NCBI GenBank assembly: GCA_030562195.1
Contig: JAUJPP010000006.1
Span: 3,100,001-3,164,000, forward strand
Reading direction: 5' to 3'
Length of the DNA: 64,000 bases
From: Nipponacmea schrenckii
Taxonomy: Eukaryota; Mollusca; Gastropoda; Lottiidae
Positions 1-11,900 of the stretch are shown in pieces (within the stretch, counting starts at the first letter, position 1; each line of letters starts with the position of its first letter). A model generated the notes under the pieces. That model ran no database searches. It saw only the letters and a list, made by a program, of their open reading frames with translations, and was not told the origin of the DNA. The position numbers and the translations under genes are program-made.

Positions 1-700
1 AATGTTAATAAAAAGTTTCCCAAACTTGATATTTCTTTTAATTTCTAATTAAACCCCCAATTAAAAAAATTAAATGGGTGTTTAAAAATTTTTTAAAATT
101 TTAATTTATATATATTAATAAAAAAAATTTAACAAAAAACTTTTTTTTTTCAAAAATTACTTTTAAAATACCCTTCAATAAAAAGGGAAAAGGTGTTTTT
201 TTTTCAAATTTCAATTTTTCCCCCCCCTCCTTTAATAGAATTAAATAAAAAAACTTAACCTTTCATTATTTATTTCTAAAAATTTTAAAATTTTTTAAAA
301 TTTCATTGTCGCCCCAAAAAGCAAAATTTTTAATTTAAAAATTTTTTTGGTGGTAAAACAATTTAAAAAAATTTTTTACCAAAATTCCCAATTTTTTCCC
401 CTTTAAAATTTTGAAAACCCAAATCTTCCCTTTTTTCTGCCCCTAATTAAAAAATTTTTAACCCCATTCTAAGGGCTGTTTGTTTTTATGAGAAAAATAT
501 TGGGGCCCCAAAAGGGGTTTTTTTTGTTTCTTGAAAAAACCCCCCCTTTCAGTTTTGGAAAAAAAATTTTTAAATTAAAAAAAAAACAAAAACTTTTTTT
601 AACCAAACAAGTTTTTAAAGGCCCCTTTTTTAATTTAAAACTTTTTTCTTTTGGGTAAAAAATTTAGGGGCCTTACCTTTTCCAATCAAACCAAATTTCC
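1..700. repeat. Degraded copy of the duplication unit's start
   Basis: The stretch is smeared with homopolymers but still follows 4629-5245 in order. Shared landmarks include AATGTTA at the start (position 1 against 4629), TCTAATTAAAC (46 against about 4679), CATTGTCGCCCCAAAA (305 against 4944) and the shared TTTTCATTGATCC (710 against 5247). The pattern of lengthened A, T, C and G runs looks like poor consensus at a contig end rather than ordinary divergence. It implies that the array continues to the left of the window. Confidence 0.75.
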
Positions 701-1419
701 ACCCCCCTTTTTCATTGATCCAATATTAGAATAGGCAGAGAATTTTCCAAAAAATTCCATTCCATTTTTATTCAAATTAATTTTCCACTCATTGTGGATT
801 TCTGCAACATCATACCACATAAATCTATATTTAGTAACTTGTTGGATGTGCTTCATACTAGTCTTACACAAGAGCGAGAAATACAGTTCCGTTTTTCACA
901 TAAACCGGCGTACTCTGACTGATTGGAGGAATCAAAATTTTCATATCACAGGGAAATTTAGACCTTTTTCCAAAATTTGAGACTATTTTAGTGATTGGAC
1001 AAACATAATTAATAAAAATTATAAAGTTAACAACTAAACAGGAAATTTCTCCTATCATCTGATATAATCAACACACGCCGGTTCATCACAAACCTAGATT
1101 TTCATTCATCATCAATATTAGAATGGTAGCACGCTTTGAAAACGTGAAAAAACTATACTTACCTAGTCACAATCGACTCGAATTCATCAGTGGCGGTCTT
1201 TTAAAGTCAGTTTGCCTAACCAAACTGTCTACTTTGACTCAAACTTCACTTTTTTTTTTTAATGAGTTACTGGCTTCGGTGCCCGCAATCAACTAGGGAC
1301 GGCTGACGAACTCGAATGACCAGTCTCGTGATTGAAATTGTATGAAACATATAGACTGGTATGATCGAGATTAATCAATAAAAGTTGGATACCCTCGCCT
1401 GCTGAAATTCTATTTTTAA

Positions 1420-1641
1420 AAGGGATACTGCGTCTTAGCATGAACATAAAATTTTAAGAATGGTAAATATGACTATATAATCATCAGTGAACTTACCTGC
1501 TGTCATAAAGTAACAGAATTCCTTAAAATCCGGAAAACTCACAAAACTAAGTAATTTTTGAAAATAATCAAATGCATCTTCATGGATAATTCTTATTGAC
1601 TATGTTAAAATTTTATGTTTATTCTAAGACTCAGTATCCCT
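1420..1641. mobile_element. TTAA-flanked MITE, family A, copy 1
   Basis: The ends are inverted repeats, AAGGGATACTG at the left and CAGTATCCCTT at the right, each next to TTAA. TTAA target duplication with short inverted ends is typical of piggyBac-type elements. The 222-bp body has no coding potential. Copy 2 lies at 5982-6258, copy 3 at about 18326-18640, and fragments lie near 27565, 33870 and 39868. Confidence 0.75.
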
Positions 1642-2289
1642 TTAAAGATTTTTTTTAAAATTTTTATTTAACTCTGTTTATTGTGGACCTACATGGTTCC
1701 TTTTGACTTGACTTGAGATGACTTTAGTAGTAATTTGAGACTTGAAATCTTTACTGTAGGAATGTACTGAACTGATGACTTGATTAATGCAGGCTGTTTA
1801 GTACAGTCATATTGACTCTTATACTAATAGAAAATGAAATGAAATTGAGTTTTACATCCTATTTTTCTGCATCTTATGGGCTAATGAAGACAAGTAATGC
1901 CATGCAGTGAGAAATGAGGGAACTTTTGCCATGTCAGTCACCCAGACCTGCTTGACTAATAGGAATTTGATACTAAATTAGAGCATTTTTAGACATTTTA
2001 ATGAATTACTTTCACACATTCGACACTCGAGAAACTTACAATAATACTTAATCACATGACACTTGCCCCCTTGTTGCGGCTTAAGGATCATCTCTTGAAT
2101 TCAACATTTGTTGAGGATTTTTAGGGCAACTGAACATCCCTCTCACAAATGATAATTGGTCTATGTTTGTTGCAGTTTTTTTGGAGAAAATAATGTATAG
2201 GTTTTAACATTAGAAAGGTCTTGTTAAACTGGAGAGTGTATATTGAATATCTGGACATAAACTCTATTCACCAAAGGATGCCTAGTCAA

Positions 2290-3555
2290 TATCCACTATT
2301 TTGTAATGAATCACTAACAGTCCAACTTCCACCATTTTGTACTAAATCACCAATAGTCAAAGGCTCACCATTTTGTAATAAATCGCCAATAGTCCAAGGT
2401 TCACCATTTTGTAATAAATCGCTAACAGTCCAACTTCCACTATTTTGTACTAAATCACCAATAGTCAAAGGCTCACCATTTTGTAATAAATCGCCAACAG
2501 GCTAATGTTCACCATTTTGTTATATATTGCCAATATTCAAAGGTTCCTAATTTTTTTAAATCGCCAATAATCCCAGGCTCACCATTATGTATTAAATTGC
2601 CAATAATCCTAGGCTCACCATTATGTATTAAATCGCCAATAATCCCAGGCTCACCATTTTGTATTAAATCGCCAATAGTCCAACGTTCACCATTTTGTAT
2701 TGAATCACCAATAGTCCAAGGTTCACCATTTTGTAATAAATCGCCAATAGTCAAAGGTTCATCATTTTGTATTAAATCGCCAATAGTCCAACGTCCACCA
2801 TTTTGTATTAAAGTACCAATAGTCCAAGGTTCACCATTTTGTAATAAATCGCCAATAGTCCAAGGTTCACCATTTTGTAATAAATCGCCAATAGTCAAAG
2901 GTTCACCATTTTGTATTAAATCGCCAATAGTCAAAGGTTCACCATTTTGTATTAAATCACCAATAGTCCAACGTCCACCATTTTGTAATAAATTGCCAAT
3001 GGTCAAAGGCTCACCATTTTGAAATAAATCGCCAATAGTCCAAGGTCACCATTTTGTAATAAATCGCCAATAGTCCAACGTCCACCATTTTGTATTAAAG
3101 TACCAATAGTCCAAGGTTCACCATTTTGTATTAAATCGCCAATAGTCCAACGTCCACCATTTTGTATTAAATCACCAATAGTCCAAGGTTCACCATTTTG
3201 TATTAAAGTACCAATAGTCCAATGTCCACCATTTTGTATTAAATTGCCAATAGTCCAAGGTTCACCATTTTGTAATAAATCGCCAATAGTCCAAGGTTCA
3301 CCATTTTGTAATAAATCGCCAATAGTCCAAGGTTCACCATTTTGTATTAAATCGCCAATAGTCAAAGGTTCACCATTTTGTATTAAATCACCAATAGTCC
3401 AACGTCCACCATTTTGTAATAAATTGCCAATGGTCAAAGGCTCACCATTTTGAAATAAATCGCCAATAGTCCAAGGTCACCATTTTGTAATAAATCGCCA
3501 ATAGTCCAACGTCCACCATTTTGTATTAAATCACCAATAGTCCAAGGTTCTAAAT
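2290..3555. repeat. 36-bp minisatellite, copy A (about 35 units)
   Basis: The unit is close to ACCATTTTGTAATAAATCGC followed by CAATAGTCCAAGGTTC. A block of about 431 bp (12 units) recurs inside it: the variant TTTTGAAATAAATCGCC occurs at about 3018 and 3450, each followed by a one-base deletion (CCAAGGTCACC). Because 36 is a multiple of three and the unit lacks stops, both strands give long open frames with a 12-residue repeat such as TIGDLIQNGEPW. I read these as chance. Confidence 0.92.
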
Positions 3556-4170
3556 GGAAGACTGAAGCCAATAAATACAAAGTCCCATCAATGTCACAAC
3601 ATTAATCTTTTCAATAATAACAAATTGGGCTTATCGATGGCATTGATTTTTTTTTACTTTGGGACGACTGGAGGATGTCATCCAACTTTGATTTGCAGAC
3701 ATAAATTTGCTCATTGTAACCTAGCTTTAAATGATGTCATGTAAAAATTCTTAAGTTATGCTACAATAGAGAGTAAAGTCCCCTTAGTTATAGTTCATAC
3801 ATAAACAATCTGTCTCGCTGTCAAAACTGATAACTAAGCATGAAATGTAGCGAATAATTAATGTAACATCATTTAACAATAGAGAGTACAGTCCCTTATT
3901 TGTAGTTGGCACATCTAAAAAAAATACCTCAAAGCTTCTTGACTTTTTCAGACTATTTTTTGAGTCATGTCCAAGAGCTCCATGAATAAATTATGTTATT
4001 ATGTAGTAGGTGTAAAAGGGATATACACCTTTATAATATCAAAAATATTGAATTTGAGTCAAATAGCACAGCCAATCAGATGTCTTTTAACAATCTAAAT
4101 TGACCAATAGAAGAGTTTGTAACAATCACAATAATAATACATGTATTCATACACCCAATGAGAAGAAAGT

Positions 4171-4346
4171 TTATGTAGTCTTTGCACGAATAGCTGCACG
4201 TTTTCCTGTCACGGCTACGAAACCTGATTTAATGCTGGCGACGGAACAGCGAGAGCCGCACGTTTCACACTGTAAGAAATATAACCTGGTATCTTTCTGG
4301 AGTAACGTATCAGGAGATCTACAGGTATGACAGGTAACATACTCTT
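4171..4346 (-). pseudogene. EIF2S2: Distal duplicate of eIF2-beta terminal exon
   Basis: This is a second copy of the last EIF2S2 coding exon, offset by exactly 4800 bp from the copy at 8971-9146. By eye the two are identical over the whole exon. On the minus strand it has the acceptor TTTTTTGTAG and encodes a C2C2 zinc ribbon (CHTC, then CETC) and the C-terminal tail AIRAKTT followed by a stop. It keeps an open frame and could serve as a distal alternative last exon. Without the other eight exons it is not a gene by itself. Whether it is spliced is unknown. Confidence 0.85.
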
Positions 4347-5981
4347 CTACAAAAAAGACAATTAAAATTGTTTCATTATTAGTGTAAATATTGAATAAGA
4401 AAGGGCAATTTTTCTTTCAACCATCTTAACAATGTCTAGTTAGTAAGAACATCTACTTGCAAAAGCCACCTTTTTTGTACCCTACCTAGATTGCAAAAAT
4501 TATGGCTTATTGTTTTTACACACCAATAAAGCTAATGAGTTTTAATTTTAAAATCATGTTTTTTTTGGTGTAGATCAACTAATAATAACAACAGTATTCG
4601 TAGGTATTCCATACTTTTTATGCACTCGAAAATGTTAGTGATAAGTAGGCCCAATATCTTGCATATTTCTGCTAATGTCTAATTAAACATAATTAATCAC
4701 TATCATAATGGGCTCGTTAATGAATTTAATTATGAGAAAAATATATATGTTGGAGATAATCAGTTTTAAGGTCAACAAACATAGTATGCTAATTATGTAG
4801 CTTTAAAAGTATCTATGGCAAGGGTAAAAGAGGGGAGGGGGGTGATAAATTTCAAATATCAATCCCCCACCTCCTCACCCCTCAGAATAATAATCTGTAG
4901 ACCTACACCTTATTCATTTCTAAGAGATTTCTAAATTCAAAATACATTGTCGCCCCAAAATGCATATTTAATATACTTGGCTGGCTCCATCATTGTAGGT
5001 TTTCACCAAATTCAAGTTATTTCCACTTCAGGAATCTGACCCACCCCCACCCAACATCTCCATTAAATCTGCCCCCTATATTTATACCCCCAGTTCTAGG
5101 AGACATGTTGTTCTTTGGGATGAGACAATATTGCGGCCCAGGCTGTGTCTTGACTTCAGCTTTGGAGATCTAAATATAAACAACTAACAACAAGTAGGCT
5201 TAATTTAGCTGTCTGGATAATTTACCTTCATCAACATCACTTTTTCATTGATCCAATATTAGAATAGGCAGGAATTTTCCAAAAAATTCCATTCCATTTT
5301 TATTCAAATTAATTTTCCACTCATTGTGGATTTCTGCAACATCATACCACATAAATCTATATTTAGTAACTAGTTGGATGTGCTTCATACTAGTCTTACA
5401 CAAGAGCGAGAAATACAGTTCCATTTTTCACATAAACCGGCGTACTCTGACTGATTGGAGGAATCAAAATTTTCATATCACAGGAAAATTTAGACCTTTT
5501 TCCACTATTTGAGACTATTTTAGTGATTGGACAAACATAATTAATACAAATTATAAAGTTAACAACTAAACAGGAAATTTCTCCTATCATCTGATATAAT
5601 CAACACACGCCGGTTCATCACAAACCTAGATTTTCATTCATCATCAGTATTAGAATGGTAGCACGCTTTGAAAACGTGAAATCGTTCGGAACGATTGTAA
5701 AAAAAACATATGTAAAACTATACTTACCTAGTCACAATCGACTCGAATTCATCAGTGGCGGTCTTTTAAAGTCAGTTTGCCTAACCAAACTGTCTACTTT
5801 GACTCAAACTTCACATTTTTTTTAATGAGTTACTGGCTTTGGTGCCCGCAATCAACTACGACGGCTGACGAACTCGAATGACCAGTCTCGTGATTGAAAT
5901 TGTATGAAACATAAAGACTGGTATGATCGAGATTAATCAATAAAAGTTGGATACCCTCGCCTGCTGAAATTCTATTTTTAA

Positions 5982-6258
5982 AAGGGATACTGCGTCTTAG
6001 CATGAACATAAAATTTTAAGAATGGTAAATATGACTATATAATCATCAGTGAACTTACCTGCTGTCATAAAGTAACAGAATTCCTTAAAATCCGGAATAC
6101 TCACAAAACTAAGTAATTTTTGAAAATAATCAAATGCATCTTCATGGATAATTACTGTTTTTTTTATGTTATTTATGGCAGCAGGTATGTTTTACTGATG
6201 AATAGAGTTCTTATTGCCTATGTTAAAATTTTATGTTTATTCTAAGACTCAGTATCCC
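5982..6258. mobile_element. TTAA-flanked MITE, family A, copy 2
   Basis: This is the copy B counterpart of the element at 1420-1641, again with AAGGGATACTG and CAGTATCCCTT ends next to TTAA. It includes an internal stretch (around 6150-6208) absent from copy 1, so copy 1 lost this piece after the duplication or copy 2 gained it. Confidence 0.75.
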
Positions 6259-6904
6259 TTAAAAGGTTTTTTTTTAATTTTTATTTATCTCTGTTTATTG
6301 TGGACCTACCTGGTTCCTTTTTGACTTGAGATGATTTTAGTAGTAATTTGAGACTGGACATCTTTACTCTAGGAATGTACTGAACTGATGATGACTTGAT
6401 TAATGCAGGCTGTTTAGTACAGTCATACTGACTCTTATACTAATAGAAAATGAAATGAAATGGAGTTTTACATCCTATTTTTCTGCATCTTATGGGCTAA
6501 TGAAGACAGGCAATGTCATGCAGTGAGAAATGAGGGAACTTTTGCCATGTCAGTCACCCAGACCTGCTTGACTAATAGGAATTTGATACTAAATTAGAGC
6601 ATTTTTAGACATTTTAATGAATTACTTTCACACATTCGACACTCGAGAAACTTACAATAATACTTAATCACATGACACTTGCCCCCTTGTTGCGGCTTAA
6701 GGATCATCTCTTGAATTCAACATTTGTTGAGGATTTTTAGGGCAACTGAAGATCCCTCTCACAAATGATAATTGGTCTATGTTTGTTGCAGTTTTTTTGG
6801 AGAAAATAATGTATAGGTTTTAACATTAGAAAGGTCTTGTTAAACTGGAGAGTGTATATTGAATATCTGGACATAAACTCTATTCACCAAAGGATGTCTA
6901 GTCA

Positions 6905-7775
6905 ATATCCACCATTTAGTAATGAATCACTAACAGTCCAACTTCCACCATTTTGTACTAAATCACCAATAGTCAAAGGCTCACCATTTTGTAATAAATC
7001 GCCAATAGTCCAAGGTTCACCATTTTGTAATAAATCGCTAACAGTCCAACTTCCACTATTTTGTACTAAATCACCAATAGTCAAAGGCTCACCATTTTGT
7101 AATAAATCGCCAACAGGCTAATGTTCACCATTTTGTTATATATTGCCAATATTCAAAGGTTCCTAATTTTTTTAAATCGCCAATAATCCCAGGCTCACCA
7201 TTATGTATTAAATCACCAATAGTCAAAGGCTCACCATTTTGTAATAAATCGCCAACAGGCTAATGTTCACCATTTTGTTATATATTGCCAATATTCAAAG
7301 GTTCCTAATTTTTTTAAATCGCCAATAATCCCAGGCTCACCATTATGTATTAAATAGCCAATAATCCTAGGCTCACCATTATGTATTAAATCGCCAATAA
7401 TCCCAGGCTCACCATTTTGTATTAAATCGCCAATAGTCCAACGTTCACCATTTTGTATTGAATCACCAATAGTCCAAGGTTCACCATTTTGTAATAAATC
7501 GCCAATAGTCAAAGGTTCACCATTTTGTATTAAATCGCCAATAGTCAAAGGTTCACCATTTTGTATTAAATCACCAATAGTCCAACGTCCACCATTTTGT
7601 AATAAATTGCCAATGGTCAAAGGCTCACCATTTTGAAATAAATCGCCAATAGTCCAAGGTCACCATTTTGTAATAAATCGCCAATAGTCCAACGTCCAGC
7701 ATTTTGTAATAAATCGCCAATAGTCCAACGTCCACCATTTTGTATTAAATCACCAATAGTCCAAGGTTCTAAATG
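6905..7775. repeat. 36-bp minisatellite, copy B (about 24 units)
   Basis: It has the same 36-bp unit as at 2290-3555 but fewer repeats. A segment of about 135 bp, containing the variant CGCCAACAGGCTAATG, is present twice in a row (around 7107 and 7247). Copy A has it once, which shows turnover after the segmental duplication. Confidence 0.92.
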
Positions 7776-7976
7776 GAAGACTGAAGCCAATAAATACAAA
7801 GTCCCATCAATGTCACAACATTAATCTTTTCAATAATAACAAATTGGGCTTATCGATGGCATTGATTTTTTTTTACTTTGGGACGACTGGAGGATGTCAT
7901 CCAACTTTGATTTGCAGACATAAATTTGCTCATTGTAACCTAGCTTTAAATGTGATGTCATGTAAAAATTCTTAAG

Positions 7977-8554
7977 CTCCAAAAGACTGTGTTACGGTTT
8001 GTCATTAAACAATATGTCTGCTGTTTTAGAATCTGCGATGAGTAGGACGTAAAACTCCATTTATTTCATTTCCTCAATAGGAACAAGGGACAAGACACAA
8101 GTTGTATAATATTTTTATAAAATACTTTTTACAATTGTATTAATATTATTTTGAATGTAGATGAATTTTTGTCAATTTCAAGGCATTTTTCACCTATTTT
8201 TTTAGACATCTCAATCACTATAATCTTTTCATAGAACAAATACACAGTTACTGAAAACTTGAAACATACAGAAATTTGAAATGATGAAGAAAAAAATGAA
8301 TCAAAAAAAAGGAAAAGAAATAATTAAATTAAACAATCATCAACTTTTAATTTCTATTTTCACCCAAAACCTCAAAATTAATAACAAAGAAATCATCAAC
8401 TCTTAACAAAGGAAAATGGATCTGAAATTTAACTGAACCAGTTTTTAATGTATTTGTTTATAATTCTAGACTACTTCTATAGAATTGTCTTGTGGTCAAA
8501 TTTGACAAAAGTGTGAAATTTTGCTGACAAGACAGACTTTGAGAGGACCTTAAG
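7977..8554. mobile_element. 578-bp segment specific to duplication copy B
   Basis: It is absent from copy A, where AATTCTTAAGTTATGC is continuous at about 3745. In copy B the six bases CTTAAG stand on both sides of the segment. Its ends form an imperfect inverted repeat, CTCCAAAAGACTGTGTT against CTCTCAAAGTCTGTCTT (13 of 17). It holds a SINE fragment (AAAACTCCATTTATTTCATT) near 8050. It may be a small transposon insertion with a 6-bp target duplication, or copy A may have lost it between the CTTAAG repeats. Confidence 0.5.
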
Positions 8555-8970
8555 TTATGCTACAATAGAGAGTAAAGTCCCCTTAGTTATAGTTCGTACA
8601 TAAACAATCTGTCTCGCTGTCAAAACTGATAACTAAGCATGAAATGTAGCGAATAATTAATGTAACATCATTTAACAATAGAGAGTACAGTCCCTTATTT
8701 GTAGTTGGCACATCTAAAAAAAATACCTCAAAGCTTCTTGACTTTTTCAGACTATTTTTTGAGTCATGTCCAAGAGCTCCATGAATAAATTATGTTATTA
8801 TGTAGTAGGTGTAAAAGGGATATACACCTTTATAATATCAAAAATATTGAATTTGAGTCAAATAGCACAGCCAATCAGATGTCTTTTTAACAATCTTAAT
8901 TGACCAATAGAAGAGTTTGTAACAATCACAATAATAATACATGTATTCATACACCCAATGAGAAGAAAGT

Positions 8971-11900
8971 TTATGTAGTCTTTGCACGAATAGCTGCACG
9001 TTTTCCTGTCACGGCTACGAAACCTGATTTAATGCTGGCGACGGAACAGCGAGAGCCGCACGTTTCACACTGTAAGAAATATAACCTGGTATCTTTCTGG
9101 AGTAACGTATCAGGAGATCTACAGGTATGACAGGTAACATACTCTTCTACAAAAAAGACAATTAAAATTGTTTCATTATTAGTGTAAATATTGAATAAGA
9201 AAGGGCAATTTTTCTTTCAACCATCTTAACAATGTCTAGTTAGTAAGAACATCTACTTGCAAAAGCCACCTTTTTTGTACCCTACCTAGATTGCAAAAAT
9301 TATGGCTTATTATTAACAGCCTTTTTGTTAAAAACAATATATCACAGATGATCACACAAGTTTGTAAATCGAGCTGCAATGTTGGATTGTATGTTTTTGG
9401 AATACAGCCAATTAAAGTCCTCAAGAGAAAGCAGCGAATACAAACATACCTCAAACTTACTAGCTACATTTACAAACTTGCTTGATACAAGAAAGGTAGT
9501 TATTGTGGAAGAAGAGGTTTATAATTACTTGACATTGAGAAGATGTATAAGATAAAGTTTGTAATAACTTGACATTGAGAAGATGTATAAGATAAAGTTT
9601 GTAATAACTTGACATTGTGAAGATGTATAAGAAGAAGTTTGTAATTACTTGACATTGTGAAAGATGTATAAGATGAAGTTTGGTAATGAACTTGACATTG
9701 TGAAGATGTATAAGATGAAGTTTGTAATTACTTGACTTTGGGTGAAGATTTTTATAAGAATGAAGTTTAGTAATTTTAACTTGACATTGAGAAGATGTAT
9801 AAGATGAAGTTTGTAATAGCTGTACATTGTGAAGATGTATAAGAAGAAGTTTGTAATTACTTGACGTTGAGAAGATGTATAAGAAGAAGTTTGTAATTAC
9901 TTGACATTGAGAAGATGTATCCACATGCAATATATTTTTTTAAAATAGAATGTGAAAAAATATACTTTAATGTTGAAAAGTTGGAAATAAAATGACAGTG
10001 TGCAATGAGGGAAATTTTCCCAGGGCAGTCACATAAGCCTACTCTTCTTTGATAGAGCACAAGGGCTCAGTCAGTATTTTTCAGGAGAAGACAATTCACT
10101 TACTGATATATCTCCTTAAAACGTTTTCTATTTGTTTTTGGTTGTATTTTCCTCGTATGATCAGCTGATTATTTCCGTCCACAGATCCACTGAAATAAAA
10201 ATAATGGTTCGCTTTGTAAAACACTAATACATTTTATATTTCAAAAATTATTTTAAATATAGAAATCACTAGCAAAGTTTTATTCTTGAGTTGTCTTAAG
10301 ATAGCACCAAGCAAACAAAGGATTTACATAAAAAGATTGTATGTATGTCAGTTTCTATTTGCTAGTCTCTGCCGAGTGATTCTAGTTCTTGCAAGGGTTG
10401 TCTAACAGCTCCAATTAATGTACTTCTTGATAATTTATCATATGTGATTGGTTTCAGTAATTCCACACAAAAACCAATCCCATTTTGACCTCAATATCAC
10501 AAAAAATACATTTCCAGCTCAATGTAAAAAAATTTCATCATGTATTACAAAGTGGATAATTACAAGAACAACTTTCTATAATTATTATTCAATTCTTTTT
10601 TTCCACCATTTGACTATCACATAAAAACTATACATGATTGTCAATATTGACTAGTTTCTTTCCAACCACTTTAAATATAAGAAATACTAACACAACTTAC
10701 CTAGTACCTAATGTGATGAATTTTACAAACCCTATCCACGATTGTCAATATGAAATATATTTCTTTTCAATCAAAATAAATACCAGCAAAACTCACCTTG
10801 TACCCAATTCTGCCAGTAAAAAAGCTAAAACATGTTTTGGTTGTCTGTGTAATCTATAAAGAGAAATAAATAAATTTGATGTTGTCTGGATTTGTAATAG
10901 TTCTGTCCCCTACCCTCAACAATTACTCAACATTTTTCAAGATTACTTAAAATACAATACCAAAATCCATAACAAATTTAGCTTGAGGCTTTAATAATTT
11001 TGTCGGTTTACTTCTTTATTAAGTGCCATTTTTGATATTTTGTCATCAAAAGTCCAAGAGATAATACATTCTGTGTGTACCAACTTAATACTCCAAATAT
11101 TGTGACTTAATCCCTTTTCTACAATATATTGGATTTTCTTAAAAAAATCAATTTCTTTTTCACTAAAGACCATAGAGAGAGCAACTGTTGTCTTTTTAAA
11201 ATTTGTTAAATTATTAAAATTTCAGAATATGTAAATTTTCACAATTATTCATGATAAGCTTTATTTTTTACTTGAAAAGCTAATATGCTAACATTTACTG
11301 TTTACATGACATATCGAAATAAGCATTGGTAAAGAAGCACAAGATATATTGATATACTATTTCTGACATTTATTTACTCAACAAGTGAGCATGTGAAAAC
11401 ATTTATATAAATGTCAGAAATTGTTTATCTATATATCTCGTGTTTCTTTCTTCAGAAAAGTAATTGACTATGTACTTACAATCTACAAATATCTGTAAAA
11501 TTAGCGAAAGACGATTTTCGTGTACCAACTCGTAAAACTTGTGGTGGTCTCATGACAAACTTCTTCTTCTCTCCGGATATCATCTCAGGGTTCTTTTCTC
11601 TCATGATATCAAACACTCTCTGTAATAACTGGAATATACAACCATTTAGTGACATAGGTGGTTTATTAACTACTTTCAATTTGGATAAACAAAATGACTA
11701 TTATGGATATACAACTTTCATTTATAGCAATGTTTCAATTCACATACAGCAATCTTTATTAAGTTATACAATAATAGATATAGTAACTTTAGATAAATAA
11801 GACCACTATTATAGATAGACTACTTCTCTTTAATTTAAGCAACGTTTCAATTCACATTCAGGAATCTTTATCAAGTTATACAATAATAGATATAGTAACT

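Larger units (their letters stand above)
1..4628. repeat. Segmental tandem duplication, copy A
   Basis: This is the first full unit of a direct tandem duplication; the second starts near 4629. Stretches 710-2290, 2290-3550 (minisatellite) and 3550-4511 match 5247-6905, 6905-7770 and 7770-9312 almost base for base. The offset grows from about 4537 to 4616 to 4800 because the copies differ in minisatellite length and copy B has an extra 578 bp. The unit carries a 222-bp TTAA MITE, a SINE fragment near 1840-1980, the 36-bp minisatellite and a copy of the last eIF2-beta exon. No other gene is seen. The first 700 bases are degenerate and described separately. Confidence 0.9.
4629..9312. repeat. 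Segmental tandem duplication, copy B
   Basis: This is the second unit. It matches copy A until about 9312, where TATGGCTTAT continues differently (TGTTTTTACACACC after 4500 against TATTAACAGCC after 9300). It has fewer minisatellite units than copy A, an extra 56 bp inside its family A MITE, and a 578-bp segment at 7977-8554 missing from copy A. It carries the proximal last exon of EIF2S2, the one nearest to exon 8. Confidence 0.9.

Noticed and set aside
792..980. Plus-strand 62-codon frame repeated at 5324-5512
   Set aside because: Its conservation is due only to the segmental duplication; no homology, splice signals or start context support it.
4100..4330. Plus-strand 76-codon frame, also present at 8900-9130
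   Set aside because: It is the antisense shadow of the eIF2-beta zinc-ribbon exon, which explains its exact conservation in both duplication copies.
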